From Vagococcus teuberi (GTDB lineage Bacteria > Bacillota > Bacilli > Lactobacillales > Vagococcaceae), in NCBI RefSeq assembly GCF_001870205.1, contig NZ_CP017267.1, forward strand, positions 1,538,501 to 1,602,500: a DNA stretch of 64,000 nucleotides. The letters run 5' to 3'. Position numbers and translations under genes: made by a program. Positions 31,244 through 40,247 of this stretch are shown in pieces. The stretch's first letter is position 1. Each line of letters opens with the position of its first letter. The notes beneath the pieces are model-generated. The model was given only the letters and a program-made list of their open reading frames with translations, ran no database searches and was not told the DNA's origin.

Positions 31244-32143
31244 TTAATTTAATAAATGATTTTCTAATACTTGTTTACCGTAATCAAAGTCTTCTACTTG
31301 TAAGTAGTATTCAGCACAATCAATCAATGCTTTTGCTGGTGTTAAACCAATGATTTCACTACCAATAATATTTACACCATAACGTTTTGCTTCAAAACGG
31401 ATTGTTTCAAATGTACGGTAAAGTGGTGTTCCTTCAAAGTTAACCATATTCATAGAAACTTGAGCGATGTTTCTATCTTCTAACATAACCCCAATACCTT
31501 TACAATATTTAAATCCACCACCAGAAGCGCGAATGATACGAGCAATCTTGTTAGCAATGTCAATGTTATCAGTATCTAAGTTGACGTTGAAAGCTACTAA
31601 TGGCATTCTTGCTCCAACTGCTGTAATTCCTGCTGTAGGATGGATAGCTCTTTCACCAAAGTCAGGTGCCCATTCTTCTTCTTTAAGTTTTTCAGGCATA
31701 CCTTCGAATTGACCTTTACGAACTTTTGCAAGGTTTTTACGAGTTGGTGCAGATGCTGATTCTTCATATAAGAAAATTGGGATATCCAATTCATCATTGA
31801 TTCGTTTTGCTACTTTTTTAGAAATTTCCACACATTCTTCAAGTGTCACATCTTTAATCGGAATAAATGGAACAACGTCTGTTGCACCCATTCTTGGATG
31901 TTCACCAGAATGTTTTGTCATATCTATATTTTCACTTGCATATTTTACTAATTGAAAAGCAACCTCTTGAATACCATCTTCATCCCCAACTAGTGTAAAT
32001 ACACTACGGTTATGACTTTTATCTGAAGAATGATCTAACAACGTCACTCCACCGACACTTTTTGCCACTGAAACTAATCCGTTAATTACTTCTTCATTTT
32101 TACCTTCACTAAAATTTGGTACACATTCAATTATTTTTGCCAT
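31244..32143 (-). CDS. ftcD: glutamate formimidoyltransferase
   Basis: Moves the formimino group of formiminoglutamate to THF, yielding glutamate; it takes the place of HutG or HutF routes, and neither is seen here. The 299-residue protein starts at ATG 32141-32143 with MAKIIECVPNFSEGKNEEV, a family hallmark, and has HSGEHPRMGATDVVPFIP with the catalytic His region. Four earlier codons in frame are not needed; AAAGGATG lies upstream. It leads the hut operon, behind a perfect cre match about 145 bases upstream. Confidence 0.96.
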   Translation of the reverse strand: MAKIIECVPNFSEGKNEEVINGLVSVAKSVGGVTLLDHSSDKSHNRSVFTLVGDEDGIQEVAFQLVKYASENIDMTKHSGEHPRMGATDVVPFIPIKDVTLEECVEISKKVAKRINDELDIPIFLYEESASAPTRKNLAKVRKGQFEGMPEKLKEEEWAPDFGERAIHPTAGITAVGARMPLVAFNVNLDTDNIDIANKIARIIRASGGGFKYCKGIGVMLEDRNIAQVSMNMVNFEGTPLYRTFETIRFEAKRYGVNIIGSEIIGLTPAKALIDCAEYYLQVEDFDYGKQVLENHLLN

Positions 32144-32285
32144 TATAAACAACATCCTTTCAATTTATGATTTTGATACGCGTAAAAACTATGTACAAAT
32201 ACTATAACCTACTTTTATAATAAAAAGTAAGTTTTTACTCTTTTTTTCACTCCCTTACTTTTGTTAAAATAAAGCACAACCCCTT

Positions 32286-32299
32286 AGGTAGCGCTTTCA
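32286..32299 (-). promoter_or_regulatory. catabolite-responsive element (cre) upstream of ftcD
   Basis: TGAAAGCGCTACCT on the minus strand matches the Firmicute cre consensus TGWAAGCGYTWNCW at all 14 positions. It lies about 145 bases before the ftcD start, upstream of the candidate promoter, so CcpA could repress or activate the hut operon; it also faces glmL. Confidence 0.8.
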
Positions 32300-32476
32300 A
32301 TTGACACCCAAAGAATATCACCCTTTAAATAACAAGTCAACACCACTTTTATATAAAAAGACAACTTGTGAAACAATTAGTAATAGTCATTTTTTATACA
32401 ATATTTTTATTTTATTTGCTAACAAAAACCAAGTTAAAAAAACCATTTTTTCTAATCTTAATCTTTTGACCTTTTT

Positions 32477-32505
32477 TTGACAAATCTAACTTTCAATACT
32501 ATTAG
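32477..32505 (+). promoter_or_regulatory. candidate glmL promoter
   Basis: TTGACA (32477-32482) and TATTAG (32500-32505) with a 17-base spacer on the plus strand. It would give a leader of about 230 bases containing the GTCAAAA/TTTTGAC inverted repeat. Confidence 0.45.
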
Positions 32506-32744
32506 ATAGTGGAAAAACATTGATATTAAAAACCTAGAACAGCCATTGTTGCGATGAATCTACTAACTTATTTGTTTTATAAATAGAAAATCACTTGAAC
32601 AAAACATTATTTATTCAACAACGATATATTCTCATTTTTAAAATGAAAGTTTAAAATGTCAAAACTGATTTTGACGATTATTAGATAATAAAAGACGAAG
32701 AAAAAAATAATTAAATAACAAAAAAATTTTTTGAGGTGATAAAC

Positions 32745-34127
32745 ATGACAACTTATTTATTAGTAGATTTTGGTAGCACTTACACTAAATTAACCGCAGT
32801 TGATGATGAAGAAAGAAGGATATTAGCGACTAGTAAATCATACACAACTATCGAAACAAATGTACTTGATGGTTATCATAAGTCTTATGATGATTTGACC
32901 AAACAACTTACTCAACAATCATTTGATCAAGTCCTTGCTTGCTCATCTGCTAAAGGTGGATTTAAGATGGTAGCAATTGGCTTATCTCCTACTCTAACTG
33001 CTGAGGCAGCTAAACGTGCCGCTCTTGGTGCTGGAACGAGAATTCTGAAAGTATACAGTTATGGCCTAACATCTGATAATATCAAAGAAATCGAAGTGCT
33101 ACATCCTGACGTCATTTTGTTAAGTGGAGGAACAAATGGAGGAAATGATAAAAATATTTTAAAAGATGCAAAACAATTAACCGAACTATCTTTAAACATA
33201 CCTATTGTAGTGGCCGGAAATGAAGGAACTTACCCTAAAATAAAAGCGCTTTTTAACCAATATTGTATTAATTACCATTTAACAGAAAATGTTATGCCTC
33301 AAATTAATCAATTAAATGCCTTACCTACTAGAAAAATATTACGAGATATTTTTATTAATAATATTATCAAAGCAAAAGGGATGAGCGATATCCAAACTCA
33401 AGTAGCAGCGGAAATTATTCCCACTCCAACAGCTGTTTTATATGCCGCACAACTCTTATCAGAAGGAACAACAACTCAAAAAGGATTTGGCAATACGTTG
33501 ATTGTTGATGTTGGTGGTGCAACAACTGATATTCATTCTATTGGAAGTGGAAAAGAAGAAAAGAAAAATGTACAGTTTGATGGATTGGCTGAACCTTACA
33601 GCAAACGGACTGTTGAAGGTGACTTAGGCATGAGATATTCTGCTAAAAGTCTTCTAGAGAGTGTCACCCCTCAAGCATTTTACGATTATATCAACCTTAA
33701 CGAAAGTGACTTAACACGTAAATGCGAATTCAGAAGTCAACATCCTGGCTATATAGCAGATACTATGGAAGAAAAGCAATTAGATAATACCATCGCTAAA
33801 TTAGCGATTAAAACTGCTATTGCCCGGCATGCTGGCTATTATAAAAAAGAGCAAACTCCTTCAAGAACCATTTATCATCAATATGGTAAAGACTTAAGAC
33901 AATTTCAAACGATTATTGGTACTGGAGGTATCCTTGTACACAACGACCAACCTACAAATGTTTTAGCTTCTGCCCTTACCCCAACAGATGAGTTAACGCT
34001 GACTCCAGAAAAAAGTCGTTTGTTTATTGATTACGATTATATTCTATCTGCCATTGGATTGCTATCAACAGTAGATAAAGAATTGGCGTTTGAACTTGCC
34101 TCAAAACATATTAAGCCATTAAATTAA
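32745..34127 (+). CDS. glmL: GlmL/MutL-type glutamate mutase reactivating factor (orphan)
   Basis: A 460-residue ASKHA-fold ATPase. The N-terminal LLVDFGSTYTKLTAVD and central LIVDVGGATTDIHSIG are the two phosphate-binding segments of the GlmL/MutL family, whose known member helps exchange damaged B12 in glutamate mutase (GlmS-GlmE) during glutamate fermentation through methylaspartate. I start at ATG 32745 behind GAGGTGA; a GTG at 32736 lies inside the ribosome site. No glmS, glmE or methylaspartase gene is adjacent. Divergence from the glutamate-producing hut operon is suggestive. It might also serve another B12 enzyme or have a different role. Confidence 0.8.
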   Translation: MTTYLLVDFGSTYTKLTAVDDEERRILATSKSYTTIETNVLDGYHKSYDDLTKQLTQQSFDQVLACSSAKGGFKMVAIGLSPTLTAEAAKRAALGAGTRILKVYSYGLTSDNIKEIEVLHPDVILLSGGTNGGNDKNILKDAKQLTELSLNIPIVVAGNEGTYPKIKALFNQYCINYHLTENVMPQINQLNALPTRKILRDIFINNIIKAKGMSDIQTQVAAEIIPTPTAVLYAAQLLSEGTTTQKGFGNTLIVDVGGATTDIHSIGSGKEEKKNVQFDGLAEPYSKRTVEGDLGMRYSAKSLLESVTPQAFYDYINLNESDLTRKCEFRSQHPGYIADTMEEKQLDNTIAKLAIKTAIARHAGYYKKEQTPSRTIYHQYGKDLRQFQTIIGTGGILVHNDQPTNVLASALTPTDELTLTPEKSRLFIDYDYILSAIGLLSTVDKELAFELASKHIKPLN

Positions 34128-34170
34128 AAGAATCCCCATCAATAATAATTATAATGGGGATTCTTTTAAT
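34123..34170. terminator. bidirectional terminator between glmL and the wall hydrolase gene
   Basis: A perfect 17-base inverted repeat (34123-34139 and 34154-34170, core AAAAGAATCCCCAT) with a 14-base AT loop. The glmL stop codon is within the left arm. A and T flanks allow function both ways. Confidence 0.9.
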
Positions 34171-34184
34171 TATACTTAAATCTA

Positions 34185-35126
34185 CTAAAATTCAAAATAA
34201 GATGCTGGATTTAAATAGTTACGCCACATATCTGTGCTAATACCAAAATGTAGGTGACTTCCTGTTGAATTCCCAGTACTTCCTACAAGACCTACGATGT
34301 TTCCACTTGTTACTTTTTCTCCTAGTGACACACTAATTGAATTTAAATGGAAATAATTTGTGTACAAATCATTCGAATGTTTGACGATGACATAATTACC
34401 TGCTGATGGGTCAAATCCTGTACCTACAACCACACCATCACTTGAAGCAAGTACTGGCGTATTGGCTGCGATGGCTAAATCGATACCATCGTGATGTTCA
34501 TTCCCTCTATAACCAAATGGACTAGAAATTACATATTTTTCTTCTAACGGCAGTGTAAAGATAGCTGTTTTCTTCGTTTCTGGATTCATAATTTCATAGG
34601 TATCTACTTCAACATTACCTTTTGTTACACGTTTCCCTTTTTTTACTGCTTGATCAAAATAAGTTAAATCATATGTTTCGATTAAAGCATTTAGTTTTTC
34701 GTCATATCTAGTGTCTGTTGCATATCTACCAGTTAAATAAGCTGTTGCTTCTTTGTATGTTTTAGCTTCTTTTTTAGTCACGCCTTTATAAAAATCTTCA
34801 TTTGATGCAATGCCTATTTTCATCAACTCAGCATAATCTTCTAGGGATTCTTTCACTGATGGGTATTTTCTAAACTTAGCTTGTATACCATAAAGCTGAC
34901 CAGTACCATTATCTTCTAATGTATAGAATGATGCTGATTCTCCTTTATACTCACCTTTAATGCCAAATAAATTGTAGTTAGGATGTGTCGATAAAGAACT
35001 TTGTCCACTACCTGATTCAAGTATGGCTTGAGCAATCATGACAGAAGCATACAAATCATATTCCTGCCCAATTTTTCGTGCTGCTTCTCCAATTTCATTA
35101 ATAAATTCTTGTGTCGTTTTTGTCAC
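34185..35126 (-). CDS. glucosaminidase plus M23 peptidase, 3' part of a frameshifted wall hydrolase
   Basis: Residues about 1-150 form a FlgJ/LytG-type glucosaminidase domain (AQAILESGSGQSSLS with the catalytic Glu; YNLFGIKG). Residues about 200-313 form an M23 (LytM-type) endopeptidase with SSPFGYRGNEHHDGIDLA and SHLHFGI metal ligands. The frame's first start is GTG 35124-35126 without a ribosome site, and there is no signal peptide. Open frame continues upstream (SQAKDTYFADTSQL and more) to the end of the neighbouring secreted Pro-rich gene, so this is very likely the C-terminal half of one protein, separated by one extra A at 35223-35228. Confidence 0.85.
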   Translation of the reverse strand: MTKTTQEFINEIGEAARKIGQEYDLYASVMIAQAILESGSGQSSLSTHPNYNLFGIKGEYKGESASFYTLEDNGTGQLYGIQAKFRKYPSVKESLEDYAELMKIGIASNEDFYKGVTKKEAKTYKEATAYLTGRYATDTRYDEKLNALIETYDLTYFDQAVKKGKRVTKGNVEVDTYEIMNPETKKTAIFTLPLEEKYVISSPFGYRGNEHHDGIDLAIAANTPVLASSDGVVVGTGFDPSAGNYVIVKHSNDLYTNYFHLNSISVSLGEKVTSGNIVGLVGSTGNSTGSHLHFGISTDMWRNYLNPASYFEF

Positions 35127-35211
35127 TGAAAAATTAATTGGAGAGTTGGCTTTATTTGTTGTCAGTTGACTAGTATCAGCAAAGTATGTATCTTTGGCTT
35201 GTGATGGATAA

Positions 35212-35832
35212 TTAACTGTTGGTTTTTTCCGGTTTTTGCTCTGGTTTTGTTTCTGGTTTTTGCTCTGGTTTTTGCTCCGGTTTTGTTTCTGGTTTTTGCT
35301 CTGGTTTTTGCTCTGGTTTTTGCTCTGGTTTTTGCTCTGGTTTTGTTTCTGGTTTTTGCTCTGGTTTTTGCTCTGGTTTTTGCTCTGGTTTTTGCTCTGG
35401 TTTTTGCTCTGGTTTTTGCTCTGGTTTTTGCTCTGGTTTTTGCTCTGGTTTTTGCTCCGGTTTTGTTTCTGGCGTTTCTTCCGGTTTTGTTTCTGGTGTT
35501 TCTTCCGGTTTTGTTTCTGGTGTTTCTTCCGGTTTTGTTTCTGGCGTTTCTTCCGGTTTTGTTTCTGGTGTTTCTTCCGGTTTTGTTTCTGGCGTTTCTT
35601 CCGGTTTTGTTTCTGGTGTTACTTCTGGTGTGTTTTCCGTTACATTCTCTATCACAGTATCAGCGTCATGACTTGATACCATGTCAGTTGTACTATCATT
35701 CATTTCTACTACTTCTTGATTTATTAATTCACTATCTGCCTTATTAAGACTCGTCGCTTGGACGATGGTCCCTACAGATAAACTTTGGCATACCAAAGTC
35801 GATAATAATAAATACGGTGTAACTTTTTTCAT
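35212..35832 (-). CDS. secreted proline/glutamate-rich repeat protein, 5' part of the frameshifted wall hydrolase
   Basis: A 206-residue product: signal peptide about 1-27 (KKVTPYLLLSTLVCQSLSV), a short Ser/Asp-rich linker to about 70, then about seven TPETKPEE units and many KPEQ and KPET units up to the stop. There is no enzymatic domain, sortase motif or membrane anchor. Such PE-rich tracts are wall-spanning linkers. The stop follows an A6 run; removing one A joins it in frame to the glucosaminidase-M23 frame downstream, giving a normal modular hydrolase of about 540 residues. A short secreted linker with no function of its own is otherwise hard to explain. Confidence 0.8.
   Translation of the reverse strand: MKKVTPYLLLSTLVCQSLSVGTIVQATSLNKADSELINQEVVEMNDSTTDMVSSHDADTVIENVTENTPEVTPETKPEETPETKPEETPETKPEETPETKPEETPETKPEETPETKPEETPETKPEQKPEQKPEQKPEQKPEQKPEQKPEQKPEQKPEQKPETKPEQKPEQKPEQKPEQKPETKPEQKPEQKPETKPEQKPEKTNS
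35229..35619 (-). repeat. tandem repeat tract coding (TPETKPEE)n and (KPEQ)n
   Basis: About 390 bases of near-perfect tandem units: 24-base units coding TPETKPEE in the 5' half and 12-base units coding PEQK/KPEQ in the 3' half, with occasional PETK units. On the plus strand it appears as repeated GGTTTTTGCTCT. The uniform units suggest recent expansion and copy-number instability. Long open frames on the plus strand here are artefacts of the repeat. Confidence 0.92.
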
Positions 35833-35966
35833 TTTCCTATCCCCTTAAAAATCTATTTTCATATGAGATCTATCACATCTCATAAATAATACTTTTATTA
35901 TATATTATGAGTTATTTAGAAAAATAATACAAGTTAACAACGCAAAAAAAGGGGGTTTTTTACTAA

Positions 35967-36006
35967 AAAAGTTGTTAGATGAGATAAGCTCAATCTAACA
36001 ACTTTT
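35967..36006 (-). terminator. terminator after glpF
   Basis: Perfect 14-base stem AAAAGTTGTTAGAT (35967-35980) with ATCTAACAACTTTT (35993-36006), 12-base loop, and T run on the minus strand. It closes the glpKOF operon. Confidence 0.9.
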
Positions 36007-36018
36007 ATACTTTTTATT

Positions 36019-36738
36019 CTATAAAGGAATCATCATCCATAAACCAGCAGCTAAAGCACCACCTACTAATGGGCCTACAATTGGCACCCATGAATAAGAC
36101 CAGTCAGAACCACCCTTGTTAGCAATTGGTAAAATTTGATGAGCAATACGTGGACCTAAGTCACGTGCTGGGTTAATCGCATACCCTGTTGGTCCTCCTA
36201 AAGATAGACCTAATGCTAAAATTAATAATCCAACAACTACTGGGTTAAATCCATCAGCAAATGCATTTTGGCCAAATGCTAGTAAAGCAAATACTAATAC
36301 AAATGTTCCAATTGCTTCAGTCACAACGTTTGATTTATAATCACGAATTGCTGGTCCTGTTGCAAAAGTTCCTAAAATAGCTGTTTCATCTTCTGTTGCA
36401 GCAAAATGTGGTAAGTAAGTAATCCAAACTAAAATAGCTCCCACAATTCCTCCTAAGACTTGAGCAATCATAAATGGTACTACTAAGCCCCAAGAAAAAT
36501 TACCTGTTATAGCTAAACCTAGTGTTACGGCAGGATTTAAATGAGCAGGACCCATAAATCCAGATACATAAATGGCCATAGTTACAGCTGCACCCCAACC
36601 TAAAGTGACAGCAACCCAACCAGCACCTTGTGCTTTACTTTTATTTAAACTAACTGCAGCAACAACTCCGTCTCCAAGTAACACTAAAATCAATGTTCCC
36701 AAAAACTCACTAAAAATCTGTAAATTATTTGCATCCAT
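36019..36738 (-). CDS. glpF: glycerol uptake facilitator (aquaglyceroporin)
   Basis: A 239-residue MIP-family channel with six membrane segments and both half-helix motifs: HLNPAVTLG (NPA 68-70) and AINPARDLGPR (NPA 189-191). The Asp after the second NPA marks glycerol-conducting members. It is the last gene of glpK-glpO-glpF, 7 bases after glpO, and passes glycerol to GlpK. A terminator follows. Confidence 0.95.
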   Translation of the reverse strand: MDANNLQIFSEFLGTLILVLLGDGVVAAVSLNKSKAQGAGWVAVTLGWGAAVTMAIYVSGFMGPAHLNPAVTLGLAITGNFSWGLVVPFMIAQVLGGIVGAILVWITYLPHFAATEDETAILGTFATGPAIRDYKSNVVTEAIGTFVLVFALLAFGQNAFADGFNPVVVGLLILALGLSLGGPTGYAINPARDLGPRIAHQILPIANKGGSDWSYSWVPIVGPLVGGALAAGLWMMIPL

Positions 36739-36745
36739 TATTTAC

Positions 36746-38572
36746 TCACCCTTCTGTCTTTAATTCTTCTAAGAAAGATTCAGACATTGCTTTTTCTAAT
36801 TCATTTTTATAATTGCTTTCTTCTTCTTGTGTCCACTCAAAATAATGTGACATAGCATTCACTAATGCATCTTTTATTTCTTCTAAGCGATCACGTTTAA
36901 ATAATAAATAATTTGTACGTCGTAAACTATAATCAACGGGAGTTAATGTCATTTCTTCTTCAAGTGAATACATTAAACTCATTGATTCTGCTTTAGTTAA
37001 ACCATTAAATTCTGTTGTGTCATAAGCTAGTACTTTTTTCGTATTAGCCCCATAAAGGTTTGCAATATCTGCCGCTTCTTCTTCAGTTAAACCACTAGCT
37101 ATTGCAAGTTTTGTAAATTCCTGTGTCATCTCTTCAACTTTCGTTGCATCAAACTCGCCACCTGACACTGGGTAGTTTTTAGAATCCACTAACTTATAGT
37201 TTTTATTTTTTTGTTCTTTTAATAATGATGCAATCACTTTAAGAGCACCTTCAGCCATTAAACGATAGTCGGTTATTTTACCACCAGCTAACGTCACAAG
37301 GCCATCTTTTGTCACATCTAAACTACTACCACGTGACACAGATGAAGAAGATACTTCTTTTTCACCACTACTTGTCTTAGCATCTTTAATAGTTTGCTCA
37401 ATTACTTCTTTAGAACCATTTCCCGCTTCAAATTCTTTAACAGATTGAATAACTAAGTCCAAACTTTCTTCAGATAATGAGTCTTTAGAACCACCATTGT
37501 AATCTGAACCAGCATTACCAGATAATAAAGGTCTTAATCCTGCCCAACTTGCTTCAATATCAGATAAGCGAATATTACGATCTGGGAAGCGATTATTAAC
37601 CACTTTTAGTAAATAATCAACATCTTCTTGTGTCACCGTTGGATGCATTAAATCTCCTGTATAATCAGTATCTGTTGTTCCAAAGTATGTTTTATTTTCT
37701 CTTGGAATCACAAAAACCATACGCCCATCGGATAAACCTGTATCGAAATAAACTGGTTGAGTCACAGGTAACTTGTCATAATCAACCACCAAATGAACAC
37801 CTTTTGTCGGACGCATTTGACCAACAATTGTCTCATCATTTGATAAGCCACGAATCGTATCACTCCAAGGTCCAGTTGTATTCACTACGACATCAGCATG
37901 AATATCATATGTTTCATTCGTTAACACATCGACTACATGAACACCTGAAATTTTATTGTTTTCATCGTAAATAAATCCCGTTACTTTAGTTTTACTTAAC
38001 AGATGAGCACCATCTTCATGAGCTTTTTTGATATTTTCAATAACAAGTCTGGCATCATTGTTTTTAAAATCAAGGTAAATCCCGCCACCTAAAAGATTTT
38101 CTTTAGCTAGATATGGACTTACTTCAAGCACTTCTTCTTTTGTCAATACTCTATTTTCATACTTGGTTCCTGTGACGTGAGCTAATTGATCATATAAATC
38201 CATCGCAATTCTCAATGAGAATAATGAGAATGTGTTATTAGGCTCATCATAAATTGGTAATAACATTGGATTTGGTTTAGGAATATGTGGAGCAATTTTT
38301 TGGACATTTGCTCGCTCACTCACTGTATCTGATACAACTTCAACATCAAAGGTTTTCAGATATCTAATACCACCATGAACTAGCTTAGTCGAACGTGAAG
38401 ATGTTCCTTCAGCAAAATCTTGCATTTCAACTAAAGCTGTACTCATACCAGAAGCAGCGGTCTGTAAAGCCAGACCCGCTCCTGTAATACCGCCACCAAT
38501 AATTAATACATCAACGGAATGATCTTTTAGATAGTTAATACTTTCTTGTCTCGTTTTTAAAGAAAAACTCAT
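36746..38572 (-). CDS. glpO: alpha-glycerophosphate oxidase
   Basis: FAD flavoprotein that oxidises glycerol-3-phosphate to dihydroxyacetone phosphate with O2, making H2O2. The 608-residue protein has the FAD loop VLIIGGGITGAGLALQTAASG (about 24-44), RSTKLVHGGIRYL and a roughly 50-residue flexible Ser/Glu-rich insert near residues 345-400 that is typical of GlpO and absent from quinone-linked GlpD. It lies 17 bases after glpK. H2O2 output makes the nearby NADH oxidase-like gene of interest. Confidence 0.95.
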   Translation of the reverse strand: MSFSLKTRQESINYLKDHSVDVLIIGGGITGAGLALQTAASGMSTALVEMQDFAEGTSSRSTKLVHGGIRYLKTFDVEVVSDTVSERANVQKIAPHIPKPNPMLLPIYDEPNNTFSLFSLRIAMDLYDQLAHVTGTKYENRVLTKEEVLEVSPYLAKENLLGGGIYLDFKNNDARLVIENIKKAHEDGAHLLSKTKVTGFIYDENNKISGVHVVDVLTNETYDIHADVVVNTTGPWSDTIRGLSNDETIVGQMRPTKGVHLVVDYDKLPVTQPVYFDTGLSDGRMVFVIPRENKTYFGTTDTDYTGDLMHPTVTQEDVDYLLKVVNNRFPDRNIRLSDIEASWAGLRPLLSGNAGSDYNGGSKDSLSEESLDLVIQSVKEFEAGNGSKEVIEQTIKDAKTSSGEKEVSSSSVSRGSSLDVTKDGLVTLAGGKITDYRLMAEGALKVIASLLKEQKNKNYKLVDSKNYPVSGGEFDATKVEEMTQEFTKLAIASGLTEEEAADIANLYGANTKKVLAYDTTEFNGLTKAESMSLMYSLEEEMTLTPVDYSLRRTNYLLFKRDRLEEIKDALVNAMSHYFEWTQEEESNYKNELEKAMSESFLEELKTEG

Positions 38573-38589
38573 TTTTATCAGTCCTTATA

Positions 38590-40211
<1,622 letters not shown>

Positions 40212-40247
40212 CGTGTTGTTTATTAAGTCATACACTACTTAGACCAA

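Larger units (their letters stand above)
32144..32744. other. 600-base divergent control region between ftcD and glmL
   Basis: Very AT-rich, no gene seen. For ftcD (minus) it holds a candidate promoter around 32200-32235 (TTACTT, 17 bases, TTATAG) overlapped by an inverted repeat TACTTTT/AAAAGTA near 32211-32230 and a perfect cre at 32286-32299. For glmL (plus) it holds TTGACA-17-TATTAG at 32477-32505 and an inverted repeat GTCAAAA-CTGA-TTTTGAC at 32658-32675. I looked for a cobalamin riboswitch before glmL and did not find its conserved core. Confidence 0.5.

Noticed and set aside
32506-32744. Cobalamin riboswitch before glmL
   Set aside because: A B12-linked gene made this worth checking, but the conserved riboswitch core could not be found; the leader is AT-rich with only a short inverted repeat.
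35200-35232. Programmed ribosomal frameshift joining the two hydrolase frames
   Set aside because: The A6 run is short, the required shift is +1, and no stimulatory structure or slow codon is evident; a mutation, phase switch or sequencing error is simpler.
35229-35619. CRISPR-like regular repeats
   Set aside because: Units of 12 and 24 bases are contiguous with no unique spacers and code for a PE-rich protein tract.
35219-35747. Several long overlapping open frames on the plus strand rich in Phe, Cys, Gly or Leu
   Set aside because: They are readings of the tandem repeat on the wrong strand; no ribosome site, biased composition, and the minus strand has a signal peptide and a repeat protein in frame.
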